Positions 17,096 through 25,997 of a DNA stretch of 35,602 nt are shown piece by piece. The DNA lies in contig JAFGAP010000201.1 in NCBI GenBank assembly GCA_016933635.1, forward strand, positions 1-35,602, written 5' to 3'. The notes below the pieces were generated by a model. That model made no database searches. It was not told the DNA's origin and was given only the letters and a program-made list of their open reading frames with translations. Source of the stretch: Kosmotogaceae bacterium. GTDB taxonomy: Bacteria; Thermotogota; Thermotogae; Petrotogales; Kosmotogaceae. Both the position numbers and the translations under genes were made by a program. How positions within the stretch are numbered: the first letter of the stretch is position 1; each line of letters begins with the position of its first letter.

Positions 17096-17956
17096 GTGAT
17101 CACAATACAATACTACCTCAAAGAAGGAACAATCTTGAAGAAACGCTATAGAATTGTCGAGCCGCTTGGAAGGGGCGGGTTTGGCATGACTTATTTATGC
17201 TCAGACTTTCATACCGGAAACAGCGTGGCTGTTAAGGAATTCTTTCCTCGAGGAGCAGAAAGGGAAGATAATTTTGTTAAACCGATAAGCGGCGATCTGA
17301 AGGAAGCCTATTTCGAAAGGCTTTCTTCTTTTTCAGAAGAGTTCACAATCATGTCCAGAATCGAAGATGATAGGGTTGTAAAGGTTCTTGATCTTTTTAC
17401 AGAGAACAACACAGCTTACTATGTTATGGAATTTATAAGCGGAAGAACATTAAGAGACACGGTGAAGACCGATGGTGTTATTGATGAGTCTAGAGCTCTA
17501 GAAATAATTGATGAAATCCTTAAGGGTGTGTCCTCGATCCATGAGAGAGGTTATATTCACGGTGACTTAAAGCCGACCAACGTCATGCTTACGGATGAAG
17601 GGAAAATTAAGGTCATGGATTTCGGCGCAGCCTGTTTGAAAGATGTGTACTTGATGAATTCCATTTCCAAGGTTGTTTCTTTGAGCTACACTTGTCCCGA
17701 GAAGTTCTTTTATTCTTCAACTCCAGGCTATTCATGGGATGTCTATTCCGTTGGAGGTATCCTTTTCTTTCTCCTGAGTGGAAAGGATCCCATTCCTTCA
17801 ACGGAGAGGGTCAAGGGAATTCCGCTGGTCCTAGACCTTTTCTCCAGAAAGGCGCGAAGAATTTTGGAAAAGTCAATGGCTCTAGTAGCAGATAAGAGAT
17901 ACGCAAATGCCGATAACTTCAGAAAAGCGTTGAAGCCCAGGTTATTTGGATTTTGA
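17096..17956 (+). CDS. Stand-alone serine/threonine protein kinase
   Basis: LKEGTILKKRYRIVEPLGRGGFGMTY, VAVKEFFP, YIHGDLKPTNVML, VMDFGAA; no PASTA or other C-terminal sensor. Start uncertain (GTG 17096, AUA 17105 or TTG 17135). Confidence 0.9.
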   Translation: MITIQYYLKEGTILKKRYRIVEPLGRGGFGMTYLCSDFHTGNSVAVKEFFPRGAEREDNFVKPISGDLKEAYFERLSSFSEEFTIMSRIEDDRVVKVLDLFTENNTAYYVMEFISGRTLRDTVKTDGVIDESRALEIIDEILKGVSSIHERGYIHGDLKPTNVMLTDEGKIKVMDFGAACLKDVYLMNSISKVVSLSYTCPEKFFYSSTPGYSWDVYSVGGILFFLLSGKDPIPSTERVKGIPLVLDLFSRKARRILEKSMALVADKRYANADNFRKALKPRLFGF

Positions 17957-17957
17957 T

Positions 17958-18797
17958 TTATCTTCTGGCGATCAGATTGTATATATCTCTCATCTCTTTC
18001 TTGAGGTCGGAAAAAGAATCTATTTCTCCGAGAATAGACTGGAACGATTCCTCCACCCCTATCTGTGCCTCTTCAAGAGACTCGAAGGATAGAATAGTGA
18101 GTTTGTTCAGTTTCCCATCTTTACCGGGGGTCTTTCCAAGTTCACTTTCAGTTGAAATGACGTCTTTTATGTCGTCCATTATCTGAAAGAGTCTTCCAAA
18201 TCTCACACCGAGTTTGTACATCTCGTCTATCTTCTCCTTGCTCTCTCTAATGAAGGGGGCAGCAAAACAGAAGCCAAAAAGAGCTCCTGTCTTTGCAGAA
18301 TGGATTTTATCCATCTGTTCTCTGGATTCACTTTTCGGAAAGACATCATCGAATTCGCCCTCGACAACTTTGAGTGTCGTCTCTTGCCATAACTCTAGAA
18401 GAAGATGAATGTATATGGATTCCAGATCGAGGGAGGAGAGGACCCTGCCTGGAAAAAGCATAAGAAAGTCCCCCGCAAGTATTGCCTTGCATTCACCAAA
18501 TCTGATATGACTTGATGGAATGCCTCGCCGAATAGTGTCATTATCTATCGCAGGTAGATCGTCGTGAATCAGGCTCCCACTGTGAAACAACTCAACTGCA
18601 ATTCCAGCCTTCAAAGCATTTTCCTCTCCAAAACCCGTGTGCCTGGAAAGCTCCCAGACAAGATATGCCCTGAGCCTCTTGCCTCCAGCCATCGGAGTGT
18701 AGATGACTACATCTTTGAAAGGCTTGGATATGTCAAGTTCGTCCAGAAACTCTTCTAGTTTGCGATTGAAAAAGGGAGAGAATTCAACTAGTTTCAC
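17958..18797 (-). CDS. Polyprenyl diphosphate synthase
   Basis: AGGKRLR, SLIHDDLPAIDNDTIRRG (FARM), FQIMDDIKD (SARM). Confidence 0.93.
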   Translation of the reverse strand: MKLVEFSPFFNRKLEEFLDELDISKPFKDVVIYTPMAGGKRLRAYLVWELSRHTGFGEENALKAGIAVELFHSGSLIHDDLPAIDNDTIRRGIPSSHIRFGECKAILAGDFLMLFPGRVLSSLDLESIYIHLLLELWQETTLKVVEGEFDDVFPKSESREQMDKIHSAKTGALFGFCFAAPFIRESKEKIDEMYKLGVRFGRLFQIMDDIKDVISTESELGKTPGKDGKLNKLTILSFESLEEAQIGVEESFQSILGEIDSFSDLKKEMRDIYNLIARR

Positions 18798-19317
18798 TTT
18801 CGTCGTCCTTGCTCCTGAAATGTTTTTTCAGTTCTTCGATATCAAGATTCTCGACAAACTTCTTGAAACTATCGGTGTCTTCTTCCCGACCGTGCTGAAG
18901 CGCGTCGGTATGTAGATTGCTCAGATCGATCGAACTCTCTTTGAACACCGAATCCTCCACAAAAATTGGAAAGCCCTTCTTGACAGCAAGCACGAGACAA
19001 TCGGAAGGACGTGCATCCACAACGTAAAGCTGTCCGCTTCTATCCTGCAAATGCAGCGAAGCATAATAAACATTGTCTTTCACCTGCCCGATCACTGCCT
19101 TTTCAAATGCTCCGCCAAGCTGAGTAACCACATTTACAAATAGATCATATGTTAAGGGCCTTGGGAAGTCCTTTCCGCTAACCGCAAGGGCCAGAGCTTC
19201 GGCCTCAAACGGGCCGATCCATATTCCGAACCCTTTGTTAGTCTTTTCAACTTCAAGTATTACCACCGGGGAATTACTCTGGTCGAGAGCAAGGCCCCTA
19301 AGTCTTACCTGTAACAT
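18784..19317 (-). CDS. Bifunctional nuclease family protein (DUF151)
   Basis: IWIGPFEAEALALAVSG, RPLTYDLF, VDARPSDCLVLAVKKGFPIFV; ATG 19317 with SD GAGGTGGG. Confidence 0.92.
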   Translation of the reverse strand: MLQVRLRGLALDQSNSPVVILEVEKTNKGFGIWIGPFEAEALALAVSGKDFPRPLTYDLFVNVVTQLGGAFEKAVIGQVKDNVYYASLHLQDRSGQLYVVDARPSDCLVLAVKKGFPIFVEDSVFKESSIDLSNLHTDALQHGREEDTDSFKKFVENLDIEELKKHFRSKDDESETS

Positions 19318-19327
19318 AGAACCCACC

Positions 19328-20080
19328 TCAATTTCTCATTGATTCCAGTGCTGCCTTAATTATATTATAGACTTCTCCGCTGAATTCTTCCTCGGAACCG
19401 AAATCCTGAGGGAAGATAGGTTTACAAATCGAAAGAGAGATTTTCGAAGGTGTGATGAGATAGCTGTTCTTCTTGAGAAGATTGCGTGTTCCGTCTAGAG
19501 CAACAGGGAGGACCTTCACACCAAGTTTATATGGAATTGATAGACTTCCTTCTTTGAATTCTCCGATTTCACCGGCCTTGCTTCGCGTTCCTTCTGGAAA
19601 TAGAAGAATTGTTCCGTCCTCCTTCAGAATTCTGAATATTTTCCTCATTGCGCCGGCCGTTTGTGATCTATTTCCTCTCTCAATGTATACTCCGTCCAGA
19701 GCGCTAACAAACCAGCTTATACCGGGAATCTTTGAAAGCTCCTTTTTTGCAATGAAAGCAATCTCTGGATAAACGTAGCCGGGTATAAGAGGTATATCAA
19801 ATGCACTCTGATGATTTGCGACGATAACCATGGGACCAGTCTCGGGAACGTTTTCCTTACCTGATAATCTAACTCTTGACCCCGAGAGTACGAAAGCCGC
19901 CCTGCCGAATCTAGAGACTTCTCTCGAAATGAAGGTCTTTCTCTCTTTCTTTCCTCTTATCTTTCCAATCAGGTTTCCAATTAAGATGACTATTCCGCCA
20001 TAAACACAGATGTAGAGAACTCCAAGCACGGCAATCCATACAGTTACGAATAAGCTAAGAAGCTTCTTCAGAAATCTCAA
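19328..20080 (-). CDS. plsC: 1-acyl-sn-glycerol-3-phosphate acyltransferase
   Basis: NHQSAFD, LFPEGTRSKAG motifs, N-terminal TM. Confidence 0.93.
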   Translation of the reverse strand: MRFLKKLLSLFVTVWIAVLGVLYICVYGGIVILIGNLIGKIRGKKERKTFISREVSRFGRAAFVLSGSRVRLSGKENVPETGPMVIVANHQSAFDIPLIPGYVYPEIAFIAKKELSKIPGISWFVSALDGVYIERGNRSQTAGAMRKIFRILKEDGTILLFPEGTRSKAGEIGEFKEGSLSIPYKLGVKVLPVALDGTRNLLKKNSYLITPSKISLSICKPIFPQDFGSEEEFSGEVYNIIKAALESMRN

Positions 20081-21269
20081 TGTTCTTTACCTCCAGTACC
20101 TTGCCATTCTTTATCTTGTACATCCTCGATTTGCTTATTGTATGTTTTGCTAGACTTTCCAGGTCCAGTCCCGTTTCGACTCGATTTATGTCGAAAAGCC
20201 TCGCCTTTGTCACTGGATTGGACGGGACAAAAACAGTGCAACAGTCTTCGTAAGGTAAAGTTGATGTTTCAAAAGTGCCTATTCGTTTTGCGAGTTCTAC
20301 TGTCTCGATTTTATCGTAAGTGAGCAGCGGCCTGAGCACTAATAGTTCAGTCTGTTCTTCGATAATTCTCATATTCTCAAGGGTCTGGCTTGCAACCTGG
20401 CCCAAGTTTTCTCCCGTAACGATTGCGATTATCCTTTGAGCTTCTGCTATCTTACTTGCGATTTTCATCATCAGTCTTCTCTGGCAGACTAGACTGTATC
20501 TTTCTTCAACATGCTTATGTACTGCAACTTGAGCATCGGTAAAATGCATGGAATAAAGCCTGAACTCTCTTCCCCCGTTAAAGATTGAAAGAGCTTTCGC
20601 CAGTGACAGAACTTTGTCAAATGATCTCTCTCCGGTGTAAGGAGGACTGGAGAAATGTATTGCATCGAGATCCAGTCCCCTTTTTTGAGCCAGCCATCCT
20701 GCAACGGGGCTATCTATTCCCCCCGAAAGCAGCAACAAAGCCCTTCCGCTAACTCCAACGGGAAGACCGCCGCTTGCTGGTGTCTTCCCACTCGAGATCA
20801 GTACTCCTTCGTCCCTTATCTCAATCTCTATCTTGAATTCAGGATTGTGAATGTTGACATTCGTTTCAGGGAGTTCTTCGAGAATTCTCTCCCCTACTAG
20901 AGGATTCAGCTCGACGCTTTTTAGAGGAAATCTTTTGTCCAATCTCCGTGTTTCAACCTTGAAAGTCTTTCTTCCTCTCTTTAGTTCATCCTTCGCTAGA
21001 TCGACCGAGGTTAGGTAAATATCTTCCAGATCATAGGAAGTCCATGTACCGACACTGAAGTTCTGTATGCCAAACGTTCTGGATATTATTTCTTTTGCAG
21101 GTCTTAGACTCTCTGAGGGAACAGAAACGATTATCCGTCCTCTTATTCTTTCGACTGTCGATCTTCCAATCTGCCTCTTTATGTTGTTTACAAGGACCTT
21201 CTCGAAAAGCTTTCTATTACCCTGTTTAAGAGCGATTTCACCGTACCTGACTACGACAAATCTATTCAT
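20055..21269 (-). CDS. thiI: tRNA 4-thiouridine synthase ThiI (no rhodanese domain)
   Basis: THUMP N-terminus, LLSGGIDSPVAGWLAQKRG PP-loop, GENLGQVASQTLENM. Confidence 0.94.
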   Translation of the reverse strand: MNRFVVVRYGEIALKQGNRKLFEKVLVNNIKRQIGRSTVERIRGRIIVSVPSESLRPAKEIISRTFGIQNFSVGTWTSYDLEDIYLTSVDLAKDELKRGRKTFKVETRRLDKRFPLKSVELNPLVGERILEELPETNVNIHNPEFKIEIEIRDEGVLISSGKTPASGGLPVGVSGRALLLLSGGIDSPVAGWLAQKRGLDLDAIHFSSPPYTGERSFDKVLSLAKALSIFNGGREFRLYSMHFTDAQVAVHKHVEERYSLVCQRRLMMKIASKIAEAQRIIAIVTGENLGQVASQTLENMRIIEEQTELLVLRPLLTYDKIETVELAKRIGTFETSTLPYEDCCTVFVPSNPVTKARLFDINRVETGLDLESLAKHTISKSRMYKIKNGKVLEVKNIEISEEAS

Positions 21270-21351
21270 TAACCTACCTCCATCATTCTTTCCATCATGT
21301 AGTTATATAATATTCCTATCACACAATCTTCGTTTGGAGGTGTACTGTTTT

Positions 21352-22068
21352 ATGAAGAAAATGCTTGTTATCACTTTTTTGATTGTTTTCTCATCGCTTT
21401 TCCTTGCTTCTGAATACGAAGCCTTGCATTCCGAGTTTGTGCAAATAAGGGCCGTGGAGAACACTGAAATGATGGCCGAGTTCATTGAAAAACTTGAGTC
21501 TGAGGATCTGGAAGATATTGAAATTCTCACTCTGCTCGCGGATTGTCACAGAGAGTACGCGAACTGGATAGAAGATAAGAAGACAAGAGAGACTCATTAC
21601 AAGAAGGCGAGAGAGCTTGCAGAACAGGCGATAAAAATCGATGACTCATATGGGATGGCCTACTATGTTAAGGGAGCGGCAATAGGACAGCTCGCTCAGA
21701 TGGCAGGGATAATTCAGTCTATGTTTCTCATAACGGACTTTGACAAGAGCATTGACAAAGCGATGGAACTGATGCCGGATAGCCCATTCCCGTTCATTGC
21801 TAAGGGAATGAGGGACAGGGACACCCCATGGCCATACAGGAATTACGGGAAGTCGGAACAGCGGTTTATGAAGGCAATTGAAAACGATCCGGGATATCTC
21901 AATAGCTATTATGAGTTAGCGGTACTCTATCAGGTTTGGAAAAAGAAGGATCTTGCAGCTCAGTATTACAGAAAGGTTCTTGAACTAGAACTTCAGCCCG
22001 ATTTTATCGTTCAAGGTCAGGAAGCAAAAGAAGAGGCTCAGAAGTGGCTAGAAGATAACGGCTACTGA
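21352..22068 (+). CDS. Secreted TPR-repeat protein
   Basis: Signal peptide MKKMLVITFLIVFSSLFLAS; TPR-like helices; ATG 21352 with SD GGAGGTG (track start 21067 lies inside thiI). Confidence 0.75.
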   Translation: MKKMLVITFLIVFSSLFLASEYEALHSEFVQIRAVENTEMMAEFIEKLESEDLEDIEILTLLADCHREYANWIEDKKTRETHYKKARELAEQAIKIDDSYGMAYYVKGAAIGQLAQMAGIIQSMFLITDFDKSIDKAMELMPDSPFPFIAKGMRDRDTPWPYRNYGKSEQRFMKAIENDPGYLNSYYELAVLYQVWKKKDLAAQYYRKVLELELQPDFIVQGQEAKEEAQKWLEDNGY

Positions 22069-22553
22069 TGATATACAGGATAATTTTCTCTCTGTTTCCT
22101 CTCTTCATCATGCCGTTCTTTAACTATACTCTTTTGTTCTCGGCAATTGTGGTTTTCCTGGTCTCAATCGGCGTAATCCTCGGTAGGAAGACTGAGCGAG
22201 TTGCGAGGATTCAGAATTTGACCCTGACTTTGTTCTATGTTGTGATTCTATTTGGCTATTTCCAAGACACTGCCGGGATTATTTACAGAAGCGAAGTCTT
22301 GCTACTTGCAGTAGCTCAGGGAGTCTCGGGTTTCTATGGATTCTTTCACTACAGAAGAGCTCTATCGGTCGTCTTTTCACTTGTATACTGGATTCTGATC
22401 GGGATTGCTTTAAGTAGAATTGCGTGGATGCGACTTGGCAACGGCGGTTTGATCCTTGGTATAGTATTGATTGCTCTTGTAGCGTTTCAAGATATCAGGA
22501 GGATCTACAAACCATTAGTTAGAAGTCCCTTTGAACAGGATGGTGAAGGTTGA
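22068..22553 (+). CDS. Integral membrane protein, unknown function
   Basis: About five hydrophobic segments; TGATG coupling with the previous gene. Confidence 0.75.
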   Translation: MIYRIIFSLFPLFIMPFFNYTLLFSAIVVFLVSIGVILGRKTERVARIQNLTLTLFYVVILFGYFQDTAGIIYRSEVLLLAVAQGVSGFYGFFHYRRALSVVFSLVYWILIGIALSRIAWMRLGNGGLILGIVLIALVAFQDIRRIYKPLVRSPFEQDGEG

Positions 22554-22554
22554 A

Positions 22555-23358
22555 ATGGGAAACTCGGGAAGGATAAAAATTGGAATCGTTCAATTTAGAG
22601 CCGACAATGATGCCCCTGGAGAGAATCTGGAGAAGATTACGAGTTACATTGAGAGTCTCGTTGAGGAAAATGTAGATCTAGTTCTTCTTCCCGAGATGTT
22701 CAACAGTGGGTACGGCACAGATGAGGCAACTATAAGCAATGCCTCTGAAATGCAAGAAGAGACCGTAGAGGTTCTTTCTGCTCTTGCAGACTACAATGAT
22801 ATTGCGATTGTAGGTGGAATCGTAAACAGGATGAACGGGGGTTTCTTCAATTCTACTGTGATAATGTTGCCCTATCTAGAACCGATTTACTACAACAAAA
22901 CCCACCTCTTCCGCGATGAAAAGAAAGTCTTCACTCCCGGTCGTGAATTCAAGACTTTCGAGTTTTCGGGAATCCAGTTCGGAGTACTCATGTGTTACGA
23001 GATAGGGTTTCCAGAAATCTCGAGAAAGTTATGTAAGCAGGGAGCAGAGGTTCTCCTGGTTCCATTTGCCTTTGGAAGGGAAAGAAAAGTGATCTTCGAA
23101 ACTGCGACCAGGGCCCGCTCAATAGAGAACGGATGTTACCTTGTTGCTGCCAGTCAGTGCGGCGCAAATAAGACTATGAACTTTGTTGGAGGAAGCAGAA
23201 TCATCTCACCTTCGGGAGAAATAATGATCGAATGCGGAGGGGCCGAAGGTTTTGCTTCTGTAGAGATCGACACCAGGCTCGTCAAGAAGTATCGATTTGG
23301 TGAGAGCCGTGATTCACACGGCTATTTCTCCAACTTTAGAGACGATCTTTACCATTGA
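22555..23358 (+). CDS. Carbon-nitrogen hydrolase (nitrilase superfamily)
   Basis: Catalytic E (LLPEMFNSGYG), K (NKTHLF), C (VLMCYEIGFPE). Confidence 0.93.
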   Translation: MGNSGRIKIGIVQFRADNDAPGENLEKITSYIESLVEENVDLVLLPEMFNSGYGTDEATISNASEMQEETVEVLSALADYNDIAIVGGIVNRMNGGFFNSTVIMLPYLEPIYYNKTHLFRDEKKVFTPGREFKTFEFSGIQFGVLMCYEIGFPEISRKLCKQGAEVLLVPFAFGRERKVIFETATRARSIENGCYLVAASQCGANKTMNFVGGSRIISPSGEIMIECGGAEGFASVEIDTRLVKKYRFGESRDSHGYFSNFRDDLYH

Positions 23359-23365
23359 AACCCGG

Positions 23366-23394
23366 TTGACAGGTTCATTCGCATGAGATACAAT
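23366..23394 (+). promoter_or_regulatory. Consensus sigma-A promoter for tRNA-Lys / infC operon
   Basis: TTGACA-17-TACAAT; predicted start a few nt before the tRNA. Confidence 0.85.
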
Positions 23395-23407
23395 AAATAC
23401 CGTCAGT

Positions 23408-23483
23408 GGGCCGTTAGCTCAGCAGGCAGAGCGATTGATTCTTAATCAATAGGTTGCAGGTTCGATCCCTGCACGGCTCACCA
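23408..23483 (+). tRNA. tRNA-Lys(CTT), CCA encoded
   Basis: Full cloverleaf; anticodon loop TTCTTAA; GGTTCGATCC T-arm; acceptor GGGCCGT/ACGGCTC. Confidence 0.96.
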
Positions 23484-23500
23484 GAGTGAGTAAATTAAGT

Positions 23501-23592
23501 GGAGAAGTTCTCCCACCCCCGCCCTAAGGTTGAGGGGTCAATACCTTAAATAATGGTTATTGACGTGGCGGGATTTTCCGCCAATTTTTTTT
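23501..23592 (+). ncRNA. infC-rpmI-rplT leader: attenuator with candidate pseudoknot (L20-leader-like)
   Basis: CCCGCC (23518-23523) can pair GGCGGG (23567-23572), competing with terminator GGCGG-GATTTT-CCGCC + T8; GTCAATA (23537-23543)/TATTGAC (23558-23564) stem whose loop CCTTA (23544-23548) pairs TAAGG (23525-23529). Confidence 0.85.
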
Positions 23593-23607
23593 GAGAGGTG
23601 ATGTAGT

Positions 23608-24174
23608 ATCGCAAGAGGTGATTCAACACCGAAGAACAACGAAATAATGACGAAGACGGTTAGACTTGTTGACATGAACGGTGAACAGCTTGGGGTAGTC
23701 CAGACGTCAGAAGCTTTGAGAATTGCCAGAGAAAAGGGATTGGATCTTGTCCTTGTAGCACCTGCGGCGAATCCGCCGGTTGCAAGGATCATGGATTACG
23801 GGAAGTACAAGTACGAAAAAGACAAGCGCAAGAAGGAAGCGAAGAAGAAAACAAAACAGTCCCAGCTTAAAGAGATGAAATTCAGGATTAGAATCGATGA
23901 ACACGATTTCCAGACCAAGACGAACAGGATCAAAGAGTTTCTTGAAAAGGGAAGCAAAGTAAGAGTAGTAATCATGTTCAGAGGAAGGGAAATTGTCTTT
24001 TCAGATAAAGGGAGAGAGATTCTCGAACGAGTTGCAGATCAGCTTCAGCAGATTTCCGATATCGATCGGCCTCCAAAGCTGGAGGGAAGAGATATGTGGA
24101 TGATCCTTAAGCCAAAGACAACTCCTCAAGGAGGTAAAGATAATGGGCAACAAAGTAAAAATGAAGACTCATAA
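23608..24174 (+). CDS. infC: Translation initiation factor IF-3, probable AUC start
   Basis: IF-3 body MTKTVRLVDMNGEQLGVV...PPKLEGRDMWMILKP; upstream in frame ATC-ARGDSTPKNNEI aligns with the expected IF-3 N-terminus; SD AGAGGTGAT 5 nt upstream of ATC. Confidence 0.9.
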   Translation: MARGDSTPKNNEIMTKTVRLVDMNGEQLGVVQTSEALRIAREKGLDLVLVAPAANPPVARIMDYGKYKYEKDKRKKEAKKKTKQSQLKEMKFRIRIDEHDFQTKTNRIKEFLEKGSKVRVVIMFRGREIVFSDKGREILERVADQLQQISDIDRPPKLEGRDMWMILKPKTTPQGGKDNGQQSKNEDS

Positions 24175-24346
24175 GGCAAGTGCCAAAAGGTATAAGGTGA
24201 CCGGTAGCGGTAAGATTATGAGAAATCAATCTGGAACTGGCCACAATACCGGTAAGAAGAGCGAAAGCAGCCGTCGTGAGGCTCGAAAGTGGAAACTGGT
24301 CGAGGGCGGATACGAGAAGAAAGTTAAGAAAAGCCTGGGCATTTGA
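24143..24346 (+). CDS. rpmI: 50S ribosomal protein L35
   Basis: MKTHKASAKRYKVTGSGKI...; SD CAAGGAGGT; overlaps infC by 32 nt. Confidence 0.96.
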   Translation: MGNKVKMKTHKASAKRYKVTGSGKIMRNQSGTGHNTGKKSESSRREARKWKLVEGGYEKKVKKSLGI

Positions 24347-24369
24347 CCCTTTTGTGAGGTGAGATTTAG

Positions 24370-24729
24370 ATGCGTGTAAAAGGTGGAGTAAATTCTAAGA
24401 AGAAAAAGCTAAAATACTTGAAAGCCGCTAAAGGATACAGGGGTGCGCTCAGCAGAAGGTACAGACTTGCGAAGCAGTATTACATAAGATCAGGAGTGTA
24501 CGCCTACGCAGGAAGAAAGGTAAGAAAGAGAGATTTCAGGAAGCTCTGGATTACTAGAATCAATGCCGGCGCAAGAATCGCGGGAACTAAGTACAATGAT
24601 CTGATTCACGGTTTGAAGATTGCAGGAGTAAATATAAACAGAAAGATGCTTGCCGATCTTGCAGTCAACGATTTTGGAACGTTCAAAGAGTATTGTGAGA
24701 TCGCCAAATCGGCGTTGAATGGAAATTAA
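24370..24729 (+). CDS. rplT: 50S ribosomal protein L20
   Basis: MRVKGGVNSKKKKLKYLKAAKGYRGALSRRYRLAKQ... Confidence 0.97.
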   Translation: MRVKGGVNSKKKKLKYLKAAKGYRGALSRRYRLAKQYYIRSGVYAYAGRKVRKRDFRKLWITRINAGARIAGTKYNDLIHGLKIAGVNINRKMLADLAVNDFGTFKEYCEIAKSALNGN

Positions 24730-24753
24730 AAGGGGCTCAGGCCCTTTTTTTTT
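24728..24753 (+). terminator. Rho-independent terminator after rplT
   Basis: AAAAGGGGC TCAG GCCCTTTTTTTTT. Confidence 0.8.
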
Positions 24754-24771
24754 GAAGGGAGATGAAGGACA

Positions 24772-25194
24772 ATGGAATACTCTGCAAAGAGAATAGGAAA
24801 GATGGCCTTCTACGCAAAGACTCCTTCAGGCCATGATATACATATGGATGCAAGTGAAAGCTCTGGAGGCGATGGGTCGGCTCCGACTCCAATGGAGACG
24901 GTAATGGCAGCGTTGATGGGTTGCACTTCAATGGATGTAGTTTCGATTCTCTCCAAGATGAAGGTTACGGACTACGAGTACTGGATTTCTGCAAACTACG
25001 AGTATGCAAAGGAACATCCGAAAGTCTTCACGAGCATCGAACTCGTATATCACTTCTCTGGCAAGGAACTGCCAAAGGATAAGATAGAAAAGGCGGTTAG
25101 CCTTTCTCAGGAAAGATACTGTTCTGTCTCGGCTATGCTTGGCAAAACGGCTGATTTGTCAATGAGAATTGAATATGAAGGTGAAGAAGAGTGA
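24772..25194 (+). CDS. OsmC/Ohr family protein
   Basis: PMETVMAALMGCTSMDVVSIL, SLSQERYCSVSAMLGKTADLS. Confidence 0.9.
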   Translation: MEYSAKRIGKMAFYAKTPSGHDIHMDASESSGGDGSAPTPMETVMAALMGCTSMDVVSILSKMKVTDYEYWISANYEYAKEHPKVFTSIELVYHFSGKELPKDKIEKAVSLSQERYCSVSAMLGKTADLSMRIEYEGEEE

Positions 25195-25997
25195 ATCCAA
25201 AAGAAATGGCAGAGAGAATGGAAACCATAAGAGACAACGTTAAGTCAATAAAGAATAAGATACTCGTAATGTCTGGAAAGGGCGGAGTCGGGAAGTCGAC
25301 GGTCGCAGTCAATCTAGCGCTGGCTCTTGCAGATGAAGGCTTCAAGACGGGTCTGATGGATATAGATCTCCATGGACCAAACGTAGCCAGGATGGTCGGT
25401 CTGAAAAAGCAGCCCGAAGTTGTGGAAGGACAGATTTTCCCTCCCGAGGTTCTGCCTAACCTGAAAGTTATTAGTATCTCAAGTTTCGTTGAAGAAGATG
25501 CTCCAGTCATTTGGCGTGGGCCAATGAAGACAACAGCGATCTATCAGTTTCTCGGGGATGTTATGTGGGGTGAACTAGACTTTCTCGTAATCGATTCTCC
25601 TCCAGGAACCGGAGACGAGCCGCTCACCGTTCTGCAGACTCTGACCGATCTGAAAGCCGTTGTAGTAACGACTCCTCAGGCAGTAGCGGTCCAGGATGTC
25701 AAGAGAGCGATTAACCTTGTCAAGACAATGCACAGAGATATTCTTGGAATTGTCGAGAACATGTCTTACTTGAGGTGTCCGCGCTGTGGAGAAGTGATAA
25801 AACTCTTCGGCGAGGGCGGAGGAAAGGACCTTGAAAATCTCTTCAACATTCCGCTCATCGGTTCTCTTCCCTTTGATCCTGCACTGGTTGGTTTTTCAGA
25901 CACTGGGAAGAGCATTGTGACAAACATGAGAGGATCTGAGCTCGAAGCCGCCTACAGATCAGCTGTGAGGGAGATAGTGAAAAGGGTGAAGATTTAG
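25191..25997 (+). CDS. Mrp/NBP35 family P-loop ATPase, Fe-S carrier
   Basis: VMSGKGGVGKSTVAVNLALALAD, DIDLHGPN, SPPGTGDE, CPRCG. Confidence 0.94.
   Translation: MNPKEMAERMETIRDNVKSIKNKILVMSGKGGVGKSTVAVNLALALADEGFKTGLMDIDLHGPNVARMVGLKKQPEVVEGQIFPPEVLPNLKVISISSFVEEDAPVIWRGPMKTTAIYQFLGDVMWGELDFLVIDSPPGTGDEPLTVLQTLTDLKAVVVTTPQAVAVQDVKRAINLVKTMHRDILGIVENMSYLRCPRCGEVIKLFGEGGGKDLENLFNIPLIGSLPFDPALVGFSDTGKSIVTNMRGSELEAAYRSAVREIVKRVKI

Noticed and set aside
21067-21351. Long N-terminal extension of the TPR protein in the ORF track
   Set aside because: Lies within the thiI 5' region; a signal peptide and SD support ATG 21352.
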